Below, piece by piece: positions 36,691 through 46,707 of a DNA stretch of 64,000 nt. The first letter of the stretch is position 1, and each line of letters begins with the position of its first letter. A program made the translations under genes and the position numbers. The notes below the pieces were generated by a model. The model did not search any database and was not told where the DNA came from. It was given only the letters and a program-made list of their open reading frames with translations. This DNA is from Acidobacteriota bacterium (lineage in GTDB: Bacteria > Acidobacteriota > Blastocatellia > RBC074). The stretch covers positions 62,001 to 126,000 of the forward strand of contig JACPYM010000064.1 in the NCBI GenBank assembly GCA_016196035.1, in the 5' to 3' direction.

Positions 36691-37530
36691 TTAATCGAAG
36701 AAGCCCTGGAAATTGTCCTTGGTGATAACGACATTCTTGACGATCACACTGGTGCGATTGGGCGCGAGTTTTTCGGGATTGACCGTGCGCCCATTGACCT
36801 TGATGTTGAGCGCCGGGTAATTCCCCAGGTTCATCAAGACCTTTTCATACGCCGTGACCTCTTTGGTCTCGCCCGCTTTCAGCAACGCCTGTTGCGTATT
36901 TAAGCCATCCGGTTTGACGCTGATCCAGCACTCACCGCTGGTCGCCGTCAATTGCACGATCATTCCGCCAGGCGGGGGCGTCAAGGCCGGTGCAGCACCC
37001 GGACTCGGCGAGGCCTCGGGCGTTGGTGAAGCACCCGGACTGGGTGACACCTCGGGCGTCGGCGAAGCCGCCGCATCCGGCGTCGCGGTCGGCGTCACCT
37101 CTGGCGTCGGCGAGGCGGCGGCAACTTTTTCTTCAGCAGGTTTTTGTTGTCCTTTGAAGTACTGCGCCGCGGCATAGGCCCCGGCACACAGCAGCAAAAA
37201 CATAATCGCCGACAACAACCAGCTATTGCCGGGCTGCTTCTCTTCAAATTCGCCCGCGCGCAAATAATTGCTGCGCGGCGCTTCCTCGCCGCCCATTTCT
37301 TCGAGTTGCCGCTCGTACAGCGCCAGCGCCTGCTCCTCGTCCATGCCGACGTATTTGGCGAATTTGCGCACGAAGGCGCGATTGAAAATCCCTCCCGGCA
37401 AAATGTCGTAGGTGTCGCTTTCAATCGCTTGTAAGAAGCGCACGCCGATGTGCGTAGCGTCAGCAATCTGATGCAGATTGATGCCCCGCTCATTGCGTAA
37501 ACGTTGTAATTCCTGGCCTAATGTTGGCAT
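36691..37530 (-). CDS. RodZ-like protein: HTH_25 domain, membrane helix, DUF4115
   Basis: 279 residues. The N-terminal helix-turn-helix (L-G-Q-E-L-Q-R-L-R-N-E-R-G-I-N-L-H-Q-I-A, about 4-70) has the RodZ-type P-G-G-I-F-N-R-A-F-V-R-K-F-A motif. One transmembrane helix follows (W-L-L-S-A-I-M-F-L-L-L-C-A-G-A-Y, about 104-122), then a P/T/S/A-rich spacer with repeated S-P-T-P-E. The C-terminal DUF4115 (about 195-279) is predicted outside the membrane. RodZ links the MreB cytoskeleton to cell-wall synthesis; whether this one is the cell-shape RodZ is not shown by context. The gene is followed by a strong terminator. Confidence 0.85.
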   Translation of the reverse strand: MPTLGQELQRLRNERGINLHQIADATHIGVRFLQAIESDTYDILPGGIFNRAFVRKFAKYVGMDEEQALALYERQLEEMGGEEAPRSNYLRAGEFEEKQPGNSWLLSAIMFLLLCAGAYAAAQYFKGQQKPAEEKVAAASPTPEVTPTATPDAAASPTPEVSPSPGASPTPEASPSPGAAPALTPPPGGMIVQLTATSGECWISVKPDGLNTQQALLKAGETKEVTAYEKVLMNLGNYPALNIKVNGRTVNPEKLAPNRTSVIVKNVVITKDNFQGFFD

Positions 37531-37673
37531 TTTATTTTATTTTCTCTCAGCACTTTTGTGTGGGTGAGACACCATGCCGCCGGCAACATTGCCGATAACC
37601 GCCCAAATTTAAGGGCGCATCTTAAGGGACAACTCCAAAGACTGTCAATTTTGCGAACAGCGTTGAAGCCAGC

Positions 37674-39746
37674 TTATTGCAGCAGGGCTTCCAACTCCGC
37701 CATCGCCGTCACTGGGGCAGCGCAAATGAAATTTCGACAGACATAGGCGGTTGCTTTCCCGCCCACCGGCCCGCGTTGCGCCAGCAGCGGGATTGTTTGC
37801 CCAGCCGTGGCGTCCTCCGGCGCCGCCAGCGCCACCACTTTGTTTGGCAGATAGCGCTGGAAAATTGCGGCGATCAATTCCGCCGTCGCCGGGTCTGACC
37901 ACGAACCCACCAGCGCAATCTCGCGCGCTTCGGCTAGATAAAGATCGTGCGCGCAAAGCATGTGGCCGAAGCCATTCGGCATGCGCTGCACATCGTGCGA
38001 GGTCAGTTGCAAAATCTGCTCGGCCAGTTCGCGGTAGCGCGCCTCGCCCGTGAAAAGCGCCAACCGCAACAGCACGTGCGCGGCGATGGAGTTTCCGGCG
38101 GGTGTCGCGTTGTCATAAAAATCCTTGGTGCGGCTGATCAACGCTTCGTGGTCGGCGCTGGTGAAATAGAAGCCGCCGTTTTCCGCGTCCCAAAACTGCC
38201 CGATCATCGTGTCAGCCAGCGCCCGCGCTTCGACAAACCAGCGCGTGTCAAAGCTCGCTTCATAAAGCGCCAGCAGCCCGTCAATCAGGTAAGCGTAATC
38301 TTCCTGATAGGCGTTCAGCTTGCTGATGCCGTCCTTGTGCGTGCGCCACAACCGACCGTCGTGTTTCAAAGTCGTCAGCACAAACTCGGCATTGCGCACA
38401 GCGGTTTCCAGATAATCGGCGCGGCTCAGCACCTGGGCGGCTTCGGCGAAGCTGCGCAGCATCAGGCCATTCCAGGCCGTCAGCATCTTTTCGTCGCGGC
38501 CCGGTTTGATGCGCTGTTCGCGGGCCTCAAACAAAAGCTGTTTGCCGCGCGTGAGTGCCTCTTGCAAACGCTCCGGCGTGACGTTGAGCAGTTTGGCAAT
38601 CGTCTCGACCGATTCATCAACGTGCAAGATGTTGTGCCCTTCAAAATTGCCTGCGGCGGAAACATCGAAGTAGCGCTTGAATAGCTTGGCATCTTCTGCG
38701 CCCAACAGCGCTTCGACTTCGGGCGGCGTCCAAACGAAGAACTTCCCTTCTTCGCCCTCGCTGTCGGCGTCTTGTGACGAATAGAAACCGCCGCTGGCAT
38801 CCGTCATTTCGCGCCGCACGTAATCCAGCGTTTCAGTCGCAACCTGCTGATAAAACTCATTGCCGGTGACCAGATAAGCATCCAGATAGATGCGCGCCAG
38901 TAGCGCGTTGTCATAGAGCATCTTTTCAAAGTGCGGCACCAGCCATTTTTCGTCCACCGAATAGCGGTGAAAGCCGCCGCCCAGCTGGTCATACATCCCG
39001 CCGCGCGCCATCTTGTCGAGCGTCAGTTCGACCGCCGCCAACAACGCCGGGGCGCTTGTCCGTTGAGATTGCCGCAACAAAAACGACAGCGTCATCGAAG
39101 GCGGAAATTTCGGCGCGCGTCCAAATCCGCCTTCGACCGGATCGAAGGCCCGCATGATTTGCTGCGCGGCCTGCTCCAGCACGGCGGTTGTCAGTGCGCC
39201 GTCCGCCGGTATGACTTCATTGATCCGTTGCAACTCACTCAGCAACCCGCTCGCACTCTGTTCAACCTCAGCGCGGCGGTTTTGAAAGGCATCGGCAATT
39301 CCCAGCAACAAGCGCGGGAAGCCAGGCAGGCCGTGCCGATCAACCGGCGGGAAGTAAGTGCCGCCATAAAACGGCACGCAATCCGGCGTCAGAAAGACCG
39401 TCAGCGGCCAGCCCCCCCGCTGCCCCATCATCTGCACCGCATTCATATAAATCGTGTCGAGGTCGGGACGCTCTTCGCGGTCAATTTTGATGTTGACGAA
39501 ATGGTCGTTCATCACTTTGGCGATGGCTTCATTCTCGAACGACTCGTGTTCCATCACGTGACACCAATGACAAGCCGAATACCCAATCGAAACCAGGAGC
39601 GGTTTATTTTCGGCTTTCGCTTTGGCTAACGCTTCAGCGCCCCAAGGGTACCAATCCACCGGATTGTGCGCGTGTTGCAGCAAATAGGGACTGGTTTCGT
39701 GAATCAGCCGATTGGTATGTCTCGGTGCAGCGCTTAGTTCTGACAT
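37674..39746 (-). CDS. DUF255/thioredoxin-domain protein (YyaL/SPATA20 family)
   Basis: 690 residues from ATG 39746 (M-S-E-L-S-A), with AAGGAG 3-8 nt upstream; the frame extends 38 codons further without similarity. The N-terminal thioredoxin-like domain has the family motif H-N-P-V-D-W-Y-P-W and the C-H-W-C active-site-like pair in [10 protein letters not shown]. The rest is an (alpha/alpha)6 barrel like those of N-acylglucosamine epimerases and glycosidases ([14 protein letters not shown]). The function is unproven in bacteria. Cytoplasmic. Confidence 0.92.
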   Translation of the reverse strand: MSELSAAPRHTNRLIHETSPYLLQHAHNPVDWYPWGAEALAKAKAENKPLLVSIGYSACHWCHVMEHESFENEAIAKVMNDHFVNIKIDREERPDLDTIYMNAVQMMGQRGGWPLTVFLTPDCVPFYGGTYFPPVDRHGLPGFPRLLLGIADAFQNRRAEVEQSASGLLSELQRINEVIPADGALTTAVLEQAAQQIMRAFDPVEGGFGRAPKFPPSMTLSFLLRQSQRTSAPALLAAVELTLDKMARGGMYDQLGGGFHRYSVDEKWLVPHFEKMLYDNALLARIYLDAYLVTGNEFYQQVATETLDYVRREMTDASGGFYSSQDADSEGEEGKFFVWTPPEVEALLGAEDAKLFKRYFDVSAAGNFEGHNILHVDESVETIAKLLNVTPERLQEALTRGKQLLFEAREQRIKPGRDEKMLTAWNGLMLRSFAEAAQVLSRADYLETAVRNAEFVLTTLKHDGRLWRTHKDGISKLNAYQEDYAYLIDGLLALYEASFDTRWFVEARALADTMIGQFWDAENGGFYFTSADHEALISRTKDFYDNATPAGNSIAAHVLLRLALFTGEARYRELAEQILQLTSHDVQRMPNGFGHMLCAHDLYLAEAREIALVGSWSDPATAELIAAIFQRYLPNKVVALAAPEDATAGQTIPLLAQRGPVGGKATAYVCRNFICAAPVTAMAELEALLQ

Positions 39747-39869
39747 GGCTCCTTGTTCCAGCTTGTTCGTTTGCTTGGTTTGGGGAATTGTTGATGAACC
39801 GATACTATGCCTTACCTGCCGCCAATGCCCAAATGCAGACCGGCAGCATTTTTCACTCAAGCGAGGTTT

Positions 39870-40529
39870 ATGAAGTTTCGTTGTTTGCTTTTTGATCTGG
39901 ACGGCACGCTGGTGGATTCGCGCGCGGACATCACCAATTCACTCAATCTGACGTTAGCTGAACTAGGCCGCCCAACCTTGCCCGCAGAAACTGTGCGCCT
40001 CTTCATCGGCGAAGGCGTGCGGCTTTTGCTCGAGCGCGCCTTGCGGGCGACGCAATCTGCTGAGGTGCAATCCTCTGAAGTAGAGCATGCGCTGAAAATT
40101 TATCAGCGCCATTATCACGCCCACCTGCTCGACCAAACCAAGCTTTACCCCGAAGTCACCGAAACATTGGCAAGTCTCAACGCTTTGCCCAAAGCCATTG
40201 TCACCAACAAACCATTTGCGTTTACACAACCCTTGCTCGACGGCCTGGGTATTGCCCAATACTTCCGCGTTGTCTTCGGCGGCGACAGTCTGCCTGAACG
40301 CAAACCTTCGCCGCTCATGCTGTTGGAAGCCGCGCGACATTGCGAAGTCGAACCAGCGGAATGCTTGATGATTGGCGATAGTTGGATAGACGTAGAGGCC
40401 GGACGAAAGGCTGGGATGAAAACGGCGGGCTATGTCAGCGGCTTTCGCGGCCGCACCGAACTGGAAGCGGCAGGCGCAAATTATTTAATCGAACGCTTCA
40501 GCGAAATAACCGCGCTGGTCTTGGGCTAA
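39870..40529 (+). CDS. gph: HAD-family phosphatase, probable phosphoglycolate phosphatase
   Basis: 219 residues from ATG 39870 ([14 protein letters not shown]), with GAGG upstream. HAD motif I is D-L-D-G-T-L-V-D, motif II V-T-N-K, motif III the lysine in R-K-P-S-P, and motif [13 protein letters not shown] helical C1 cap lies between. It removes phosphate from small metabolites, typically 2-phosphoglycolate from DNA-repair or photorespiratory origin. It is divergent from the DUF255 gene with a 123-bp gap. The exact substrate is inferred from overall resemblance only. Confidence 0.85.
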   Translation: MKFRCLLFDLDGTLVDSRADITNSLNLTLAELGRPTLPAETVRLFIGEGVRLLLERALRATQSAEVQSSEVEHALKIYQRHYHAHLLDQTKLYPEVTETLASLNALPKAIVTNKPFAFTQPLLDGLGIAQYFRVVFGGDSLPERKPSPLMLLEAARHCEVEPAECLMIGDSWIDVEAGRKAGMKTAGYVSGFRGRTELEAAGANYLIERFSEITALVLG

Positions 40530-40534
40530 AAAAA

Positions 40535-40632
40535 ACGCGCGCCCCAAGCGGGTTTGACTGACCAGCGAAAGGATCACCTTTCAGGAGCCATTTGGAGACA
40601 GACCAGTCAAATCCGGTTGTGACGCGCCAGTC
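40535..40632. repeat. Nested inverted repeat after gph
   Basis: Outer arms around 40548-40565 (GCGGGTTTGACTGACCAG) and 40600-40616 (AGACCAGTCAAATCCGG) pair. An inner stem GAAAGG-ATCA-CCTTTC lies at 40567-40582. It sits in the convergent gap and could terminate transcription from both sides. Nothing else is seen in 40530-40680. Confidence 0.7.
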
Positions 40633-40680
40633 GTATCACACTGTCACTACACTAGAGGACCCACTACAAGAAACTCACAA

Positions 40681-40890
40681 CTAGAACGCTTCCTTTCGTT
40701 TGAAGACTTTGCAAAAGATCGCCCAGCCCAAATAAATCAGCCCGCCGAAGACAGCCAGCTTAACCAGCAAGCCGAAGACACCCAAGAATAGGCCGAACAA
40801 AGCCAGCACGAAAAAGATCACTTTGAGCGCGATGCTCAACGCTACGATCACGAGCACAATTGCAATGATGTTTCCGATAACTTCGCCCAT
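40681..40890 (-). CDS. Small membrane protein
   Basis: 69 residues from ATG 40890 (M-G-E-V-I-G-N), with GGGAG upstream; the longer frame lacks support. It is almost entirely hydrophobic, with two predicted transmembrane segments (I-I-A-I-V-L-V-I-V-A-L and V-F-F..L-F-L-G-V-F-G), and ends in a basic C-terminal tail. No family was recognised. It is 114 bp from the DUF4177-like gene upstream and may share its transcript. Confidence 0.6.
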   Translation of the reverse strand: MGEVIGNIIAIVLVIVALSIALKVIFFVLALFGLFLGVFGLLVKLAVFGGLIYLGWAIFCKVFKRKEAF

Positions 40891-41004
40891 AACATTCACT
40901 CCCTTTTTGCGGTTGGAAAGGACATTGTGACTTTCAAGCGCGCTCACATCGCTCCCCGTCACAGCGCCTCATACGGCGCACAATTCAGCGATGTTTCGGA
41001 AATT

Positions 41005-41346
41005 TCAGGGCCGCTCTTTCAAGCGTTTGAAATAGTAAACCGGATTGTTCGGCGCGCCGTGCACCGCCACCATCTGCCAGCCTTGCGCACCGAGCTTATC
41101 GAAGTTACGTTCCAACCCATAGGCCTCTTGCGCAAAAGAATCATCGGGTTGTTTGCGCATTCGGCTGCTGCCCAATCCCTCAGAAGTGAGATTGACCGAA
41201 CCACCCGCAACGACCAGATATTCCCATTGCGTTTCGGCAACGGGTTCTTTGCTGGAACTGCTGGAACGCTGTGCGATCACCCCGGCCACCAGGCACAAGA
41301 CAACCACTGCGGCGCTGAAAATAGCGAGCAAGCTTCTACGTTTCAT
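41005..41346 (-). CDS. Exported DUF4177-like protein
   Basis: 113 residues. A signal peptide or single anchor (L-L-A-I-F-S-A-A-V-V-V-L-C-L-V-A-G) is followed by a Ser-rich spacer. Then comes a small domain with W-E-Y-L-V-V near 42, L-G-A-Q-G-W-Q-M-V-A-V near 84 and Y-Y-F-K-R-L at the end. This W-E-Y...G-W-x-x-V...F-K-R pattern is that of DUF4177, a short beta-alpha domain of unknown function. The ATG is followed by the basic M-K-R-R of a normal signal. Confidence 0.75.
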   Translation of the reverse strand: MKRRSLLAIFSAAVVVLCLVAGVIAQRSSSSSKEPVAETQWEYLVVAGGSVNLTSEGLGSSRMRKQPDDSFAQEAYGLERNFDKLGAQGWQMVAVHGAPNNPVYYFKRLKERP

Positions 41347-41502
41347 AGCGACTCCTTTGGCGTTCTAGGTTTGTGAAATGGTGCTGAAAAGCCCATGAAC
41401 ATTCACGCGGCGTGCAATTGTAACATAGCGAAACGGCCTGCTTGACATGGCGTAGGCGGGCCGCTACCATTCGCCTTCGTTTTTTGGCGCGCCCTTCCGG
41501 TT

Positions 41503-42012
41503 ATGTCAAAACAACCCGCGAAAAAGCAGGTTTCCAACCTGTCTGAATTGAAAATTAGCGACGAATTTTTCATGGCTTGCGCCTTGGCGGAAGCGCGGCA
41601 GGCTTATGCCCTTGCTGAAGTCCCCGTTGGCGCCGTGATCGTGCTTGAAAACCAAATCATCGGACGTGGTTATAACCAACCGATTGGCCGCTGCGATCCG
41701 ATAGCGCACGCCGAAATTCTGGCCTTGCGCGAGGCGTCTCAACACATCAGCAACTATCGGCTGGTCGAAGCTACGTTGTACGTCACGATTGAACCGTGTG
41801 TGATGTGCGCCGGCGCGCTGATCAATGCGCGTGTTAAACGGCTGGTTTACGGCGCCGCCGAAGAGCGCTTTGGCGCGGTGGATTCGCTGTTACAACTTTG
41901 CACCCACAGTTCTTTGAATCATCGGATGGGAGTTACTTCAGGCATTCTTGCTGAGGAGTGCCGGGGACTGATGCAAAACTTTTTTAAGCAACGCCGGAGT
42001 AACAATCAGTAA
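41503..42012 (+). CDS. tadA: tRNA-specific adenosine deaminase
   Basis: 169 residues. Zinc and catalytic residues of the cytidine-deaminase fold are H69-A-E71 ([10 protein letters not shown]) and P-C99-V-M-C102. It converts adenosine 34 of tRNA-Arg(ACG) to inosine and is essential in most bacteria. The N-terminal roughly 20 residues are extra and low in similarity, but ATG 41503 is the only good upstream start. It is followed by two tRNA genes and ffs, a cluster often seen near dnaX. Confidence 0.93.
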   Translation: MSKQPAKKQVSNLSELKISDEFFMACALAEARQAYALAEVPVGAVIVLENQIIGRGYNQPIGRCDPIAHAEILALREASQHISNYRLVEATLYVTIEPCVMCAGALINARVKRLVYGAAEERFGAVDSLLQLCTHSSLNHRMGVTSGILAEECRGLMQNFFKQRRSNNQ

Positions 42013-42049
42013 CTTCCTTTTGTTGCAGGTAGACCGAGGTTTTTTATGC

Positions 42050-42140
<91 letters not shown>

Positions 42141-42180
42141 TTATTTCCCAATCTCAGATTTCAAATTTGAGATTGGGCAA

Positions 42181-42267
<87 letters not shown>

Positions 42268-42280
42268 GTTGCCAAAACGT

Positions 42281-42322
42281 AAAGGCGGAAGGGTGAAACA
42301 TAACTCTCACCCTTCCGCCTTT
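42281..42322 (+). terminator. 16-bp hairpin between tRNA-Ser and ffs
   Basis: AAAGGCGGAAGGGTGA (42281-42296) pairs perfectly with 42307-42322, loop 10 nt, ending in CCTTT. It is well placed to terminate the tadA-tRNA transcript, but it also resembles the palindromic repeat families of the window. Confidence 0.6.
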
Positions 42323-42334
42323 AGCTTGTCTTAT

Positions 42335-42438
<104 letters not shown>

Positions 42439-42456
42439 TCCCATTTCTCAAGCAAT

Positions 42457-42789
42457 TTAGGCGGCCTTGGCTTTTTCGGTTTTAGCCTTTTCAGCCCTGG
42501 CTTTGGCCCAACGCGCTTTGGCCGCTTCTTTCAATTTCTTTTTGGTCTCCGCAGAAAAAACCCGTTTCTTTCCGGCTTTGGCCACCGCTTTCTTAGTAAC
42601 ATTCCGGCTCCCTTTGGGACGCCCACGCCGTTTTTCATTGGCCGCCGCCGCCCCAAACAATGAAAGCAACGCGGCTTTCTTATCTTCCAGTTTCCCAATC
42701 TGCGCATCAATATCAGCAATGACGCCCTGAATTTTTGCATCAATTTCCGCCACCATATCAGCACTCTGCTTCGTCGCCTTTTTAGGCAT
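42457..42789 (-). CDS. Small basic protein with AT-hook-like motif
   Basis: 110 residues, with AAGGAG upstream of the ATG. An N-terminal acidic coiled coil (about 8-45, A-E-I-D-A-K-I-Q-G-V-I-A-D-I-D) is followed by R-R-G-R-P-K-G-S, an AT-hook-like DNA-binding motif near 55. A Lys/Ala-rich tail (K-K-L-K-E-A-A-K-A-R-W-A-K) resembles histone H1-like bacterial proteins. It is probably a nucleoid-associated protein; no direct evidence. It is convergent with ffs, 18 bp apart. Confidence 0.72.
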   Translation of the reverse strand: MPKKATKQSADMVAEIDAKIQGVIADIDAQIGKLEDKKAALLSLFGAAAANEKRRGRPKGSRNVTKKAVAKAGKKRVFSAETKKKLKEAAKARWAKARAEKAKTEKAKAA

Positions 42790-43143
42790 ATCATTTTCTC
42801 CTTAGCAATTTAATTTCTGGTTTGAGCCTTTACCGTAAGTAACCGGCCTGCATTAAAGCTCTTTTCCTAAAGATGGGTTGTCGTTCGTAAAGCACCCGCC
42901 GGTAACAACCACCGAACAATCTTAGTTAGACTGCACGCATTGTAGGCATCAGTTCGCAAAAAATCCAAGCCTTCACTCACAATAAAGCAAACTTTTTACG
43001 CCGATGTCTCTAAATTATTTATCGTTACACCAAACGTCGAGGCGTCCGCTTGAGCCGCTCAGCGCAACAAGCTATGCTTGCCGGGCTGACAAGTCAGACA
43101 GGTAATTACGTCTTTATCCGCCGATTTTTTGTAGGAGTGTCAT
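42790..43143. other. Intergenic region upstream of dnaX
   Basis: 354 bp, more AT-rich than its surroundings, between divergent genes. It should carry promoters for the basic protein and dnaX. GTAGGAGTG at 43131-43139 is the ribosome-binding site for the TTG start of dnaX. No repeat or RNA was recognised. Confidence 0.5.
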
Positions 43144-45027
43144 TTGAGTTATCAGGTCATTGCGCGCAAATATCGCCCACAAACCTTCGCCGATCTTACC
43201 GGCCAGGAACATATTTCCCGCACCTTAGGCCACGCCCTAGACAATCAGCGCCTGCATCATGCCTATTTATTTTCCGGTGTGCGCGGCACCGGCAAAACAA
43301 CCTCGGCACGCATCCTGGCCAAAGGACTCAATTGTCATCAAGGTGTTACCAGCCGGCCTTGCCTGCATTGCCCCTCTTGTTTGGAAATTGCGACGGGGAA
43401 CTCACTCGATGTGCTCGAGATTGATGCGGCTTCAAACACGGGTGTAGACAATGTACGCGATGTCATCATCAATAACATCGCCCTGGCGCCGGCGCGGGAT
43501 CGTTATAAGGTTTTCGTCATTGACGAAGTGCACATGCTTTCTAACAGTGCGTTTAATGCCTTGCTAAAAACCTTAGAGGAGCCACCAGCGCATGTTGTCT
43601 TCATTATGGCAACGACCGAGTTACATAAGGTGCCAGACACAATCCTTTCGCGTTGCCAGCAATTTGAGTTTCGCCAAATTCCCGCTGAAAAAATCTTTCA
43701 ACGCCTGCGCAGCATCGCGAATAACGAGCAGGTTAGCATCAATGACGCAGCCTTGCGGGAAATCGCTCGCGCAGGCGCGGGCAGCTTGCGCGATGCACAA
43801 TCGGCCTTTGATCAAGTTATTGCATTCAGCGGCGCACAAATTACCGAGGAAGATGTTACTACTTCGTTAGGGCTGGTCAGCGTGCGCACGTTAGGTAAAT
43901 TCGCGGAAGCTATCGCCGCGCAAGATGTGGCGTCCCTGCTCAATTTGATTGAAGAAATTACGGCGCGCGGTTACGACTTACGTAACTTTGCTCGCGAGTT
44001 GATGGCTTATTGGCGGCACCTGCTCGTTATTCAAGCTGGTATCACGGATAGCCAAGTGCTTGGCGTCGCGGATGTCGAAGTAGCTCGCTTGCGCGAACTG
44101 GCTGGACAATTTTCTGAAGAGGATTTGGTGCGCGGCTTTCATTTTTTGGCTGAAACTGAAAAGCAAATCAAAGATTCGCCACATCCTCGCTTTCAACTGG
44201 AGATTGGCTTGGTCAAGCTGGCGCAATCTGCGCGCCTGCATTCTTTGACTGAGTTATTACAACGACTGGAGACCTTAGAAACTAATTTATTGAATACCGG
44301 CAGTGGCAAGGCTACGCCCGCACGCCCGGCTTCACGCGCCGAAACACCCGCGCGCAATAACAAAGAATTCACGCCACCGGCAACAACAGCGCCCCGCTCC
44401 CTTAGCATCACTCCCGCGCCATTGGCGCCCGCAAGTAAGCCGGTTTCTGCCGCCAGCGCACCGGCCTTTTCGGGAGAGCCGCCTGACTTTCCTGATTTCA
44501 ATTCCTTCGACGATCTGCCGCCGGACGATTTGAGCGAGTTGGATTTTGCGTCCGCTAAAACTTCCCGCAGCCGCAAACCGGCACCCGCGGCGAAACCTGT
44601 CGTGGCCGCTGCGCCAGCAGGTCAAATGGTGGCGGGTAACGAGGTAAGCGCGCTGCTGGCGGAACTGAATCGCATAAGCCGTTCGCCACTATTACCGCTG
44701 GCGTTTGAGGAAGCCCAAGTTAGTTATGCGAATGGTAAGCTGGTCTTTGTCTTTGCCAACGAAGATTTCAATGCCAAAAAAATACGGGAGAGCGCGGCGG
44801 TCTTTCGTGAACTCGGCGAAAAGCTATTTGGCCAACCGCTCAGCATTGAAGTCAGGATTAGCGGTGAGATTACGCAGATCGTGGACGAAGCTGCCCAGGC
44901 GCGCGCCGAACAATTCGCCCAGGCCAAGCAAAATCCGGCTGTCCGCTTGTTACTCGATAAATTCAAAGGGGAAATTCTCAGTGTGCGTCCCGCGCCCGCC
45001 GCTGCTACTGGCGGCAATCAGACTTGA
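43144..45027 (+). CDS. dnaX: DNA polymerase III subunits gamma/tau
   Basis: 627 residues from a TTG start supported by GTAGGAG. The clamp-loader AAA+ module has Walker A G-V-R-G-T-G-K-T (45-52), a zinc site from C64, C73, C76 and C79, and Walker B V-I-D-E-V-H-M-L. The C-terminal third is Pro/Ala-rich (about 380-500), then a tau-like domain. It loads the beta clamp and ties polymerase to helicase. It leads the conserved dnaX-ybaB-recR cluster. An A7 run at 44773-44781 exists, but I have no evidence that it is a frameshift site. Confidence 0.96.
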   Translation: MSYQVIARKYRPQTFADLTGQEHISRTLGHALDNQRLHHAYLFSGVRGTGKTTSARILAKGLNCHQGVTSRPCLHCPSCLEIATGNSLDVLEIDAASNTGVDNVRDVIINNIALAPARDRYKVFVIDEVHMLSNSAFNALLKTLEEPPAHVVFIMATTELHKVPDTILSRCQQFEFRQIPAEKIFQRLRSIANNEQVSINDAALREIARAGAGSLRDAQSAFDQVIAFSGAQITEEDVTTSLGLVSVRTLGKFAEAIAAQDVASLLNLIEEITARGYDLRNFARELMAYWRHLLVIQAGITDSQVLGVADVEVARLRELAGQFSEEDLVRGFHFLAETEKQIKDSPHPRFQLEIGLVKLAQSARLHSLTELLQRLETLETNLLNTGSGKATPARPASRAETPARNNKEFTPPATTAPRSLSITPAPLAPASKPVSAASAPAFSGEPPDFPDFNSFDDLPPDDLSELDFASAKTSRSRKPAPAAKPVVAAAPAGQMVAGNEVSALLAELNRISRSPLLPLAFEEAQVSYANGKLVFVFANEDFNAKKIRESAAVFRELGEKLFGQPLSIEVRISGEITQIVDEAAQARAEQFAQAKQNPAVRLLLDKFKGEILSVRPAPAAATGGNQT

Positions 45028-45124
45028 TTGAACCTTTGGCTGTATTGTTGACGGCTGCGTTCGTGTGTATGATGACCACGTTTGATTTATCGCGCAATCA
45101 TTTCAATCAGTAAGGAGAATATTT

Positions 45125-45436
45125 ATGAAATTTCCGGGCGGTATGAACATTCAGCAGATGATGAAGCAAGCCCAAAAGATGCAAGAGCAGATGGCCGCTG
45201 ATATGGACGCGCTACGCGTTGAAGCTAGCGCGGGCGGCGGTATTATCTCCGTGCAAATGAGTGGCAATAAAGAATTGCTCGCGATCAAAATTGATCCCGA
45301 AGCAGCCAGCGACGTCGAGATGCTGCAAGACCTGATTGTCGCCGCCGTCAACGAGGCGGGCCGCAAAGTGGACGAGGTTGTCCAATCGAAACTTGGCAAT
45401 GCCCTGGGCGGCATGCGCATCCCCGGCTTGATGTAA
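45125..45436 (+). CDS. ybaB: YbaB/EbfC-family nucleoid-associated protein
   Basis: 103 residues, AAGGAG upstream. The protein starts [20 protein letters not shown] and contains [11 protein letters not shown] and I-D-P-E-A; these are family hallmarks. It is a dimeric DNA-binding protein of the nucleoid, between dnaX and recR as in most bacteria. Confidence 0.96.
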   Translation: MKFPGGMNIQQMMKQAQKMQEQMAADMDALRVEASAGGGIISVQMSGNKELLAIKIDPEAASDVEMLQDLIVAAVNEAGRKVDEVVQSKLGNALGGMRIPGLM

Positions 45437-45473
45437 GACATTCGCGGCGATACGGGTTGCGGGGATGACTTAC

Positions 45474-45530
45474 GTTCAATCCGCAATCCGCATTCGCAAT
45501 CCGCAATCCGCATCCGCCATCCGCAATCAC
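45474..45530 (+). repeat. Short tandem repeat (CCGCAATCCGCAT) immediately before recR
   Basis: Units of CGCAATC / CGCATTC / CGCATCC follow one another up to one base from the recR ATG at 45531. They replace any Shine-Dalgarno sequence. An upstream ATG (45465) reads through in frame and would add 22 residues of repeat-coded peptide. Confidence 0.75.
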
Positions 45531-46145
45531 ATGCTTGATTACGCAGAACCCGTCACACGGTTGATAGACGAATTCAAACGGCTGCCTGGCATCGGTCAGA
45601 AATCGGCGCAACGCCTGGCCTTTCATCTGCTGCGCATTCCGCTGGAAGAGGCCGAACGGCTGACCGAGGCCATTCGTGAGGTCAAAGAAAAGATCGTTTT
45701 CTGCACGCTCTGCAACAACCTAACCGACACCGATCCGTGCCGTTATTGCGCCAGTCCCGCGCGCGACCGCTCGATCATTTGCGTGGTCGAAGAGCCGTAT
45801 AACTTGGTCGCCATCGAAAAGACCCGCGAGTACCACGGCCTCTATCACGTGCTGCACGGCTCGCTCTCGCCCATTCGCGGCATCGGCCCCGAAGAGTTGC
45901 GGATCAAAAACCTAATTGAACGTCTGCGCCCGCAAGAAGACGGCTCGTCCGAAGTCAAAGAGATCATCCTCGCCACCAATCCGAACACTGAAGGCGAAGC
46001 GACGGCCAATTACCTGGCCCGGCTGCTTAAACCGCTGGGCGCGCGCGTCACCCGCATCGCGATGGGCTTGCCGGTCGGCAGCGACCTTGAATACGCTGAT
46101 GAAGTGACGATGCACAAAGCCCTGCTCCACCGCCACGAAATTTGA
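45531..46145 (+). CDS. recR: Recombination protein RecR
   Basis: 204 residues from ATG 45531 ([10 protein letters not shown]), the normal family start. The HhH motif [11 protein letters not shown] is near 18-28, the zinc finger is C58-x2-C61...C70-x2-C73, and the Toprim domain follows (V-V-E-E-P-Y-N-L and [11 protein letters not shown]). It acts with RecO/RecF in gap repair. The tandem repeat directly upstream leaves no ribosome-binding site, so translation may depend on ATG 45465 or coupling to ybaB. Confidence 0.95.
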   Translation: MLDYAEPVTRLIDEFKRLPGIGQKSAQRLAFHLLRIPLEEAERLTEAIREVKEKIVFCTLCNNLTDTDPCRYCASPARDRSIICVVEEPYNLVAIEKTREYHGLYHVLHGSLSPIRGIGPEELRIKNLIERLRPQEDGSSEVKEIILATNPNTEGEATANYLARLLKPLGARVTRIAMGLPVGSDLEYADEVTMHKALLHRHEI

Positions 46146-46172
46146 GCTGACCTGTTTTAGCTTTTGCGAGAG

Positions 46173-46697
46173 ATGTTGACTGAAGACGCCGACAACAAGG
46201 ATTACGTCACCGAGTACCTGAAGCTCAAAACCGCCAACGACCAATTCCGCGAACGCGGCAAACAATGGTTGTGGGAGTTGCTGGAAAAACACTGCGCTGA
46301 AATCAACCGGCAACTGGCCTCCCCACCGGATGGCCAGCCCGATGGGCAAATACTGCAAAGTGGCCGTCAACCCTGGCAATTCGAAATTCAAACCGATGCG
46401 GGCAAGGCCACAATGGCGGGTGAACGCTTTGGCGTGCGTTATCGCGGGCAAACCTTCATCATCGAAGTCGGCTGGCCGCAACTGCCAGAGCACGGCTTTA
46501 TTCCCGCGGGCGGGTTGGCGCGCGGCCGCGTGCGATTCAGCCCGAACGTGATGCTGGAGCCACAGACAAAAGCTGAGTTGGTTTTGAAATGCAACGATAC
46601 GGGCGTTGTGTGGTACGAACTCAAATACAAACAACTCGGCCCGGCTGTCACTGAAGCCTATCTGCGCCAATACCTCGACCTGGTTTTGAAATTTTGA
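46173..46697 (+). CDS. Hypothetical protein downstream of recR
   Basis: 174 residues from ATG 46173; TTG 46164 is an alternative. The first 45 residues are helical and charged (E-Y-L-K-L-K-T-A-N-D-Q-F-R-E-R-G). The rest is mostly beta, with F-G-V-R-Y-R-G-Q-T-F-I-I-E-V-G-W-P near 90-106. No family was recognised. It is 27 bp from recR and probably in the same operon; it is convergent with fabI, 10 bp apart. Confidence 0.7.
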   Translation: MLTEDADNKDYVTEYLKLKTANDQFRERGKQWLWELLEKHCAEINRQLASPPDGQPDGQILQSGRQPWQFEIQTDAGKATMAGERFGVRYRGQTFIIEVGWPQLPEHGFIPAGGLARGRVRFSPNVMLEPQTKAELVLKCNDTGVVWYELKYKQLGPAVTEAYLRQYLDLVLKF

Positions 46698-46707
46698 CTA
46701 AATCCGC

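Noticed and set aside
44773-44781. A7 run in dnaX as a programmed frameshift site
   Set aside because: It lies late in the gene, past the region where gamma/tau frameshifts are known, and no downstream stem was evident. There is not enough evidence.
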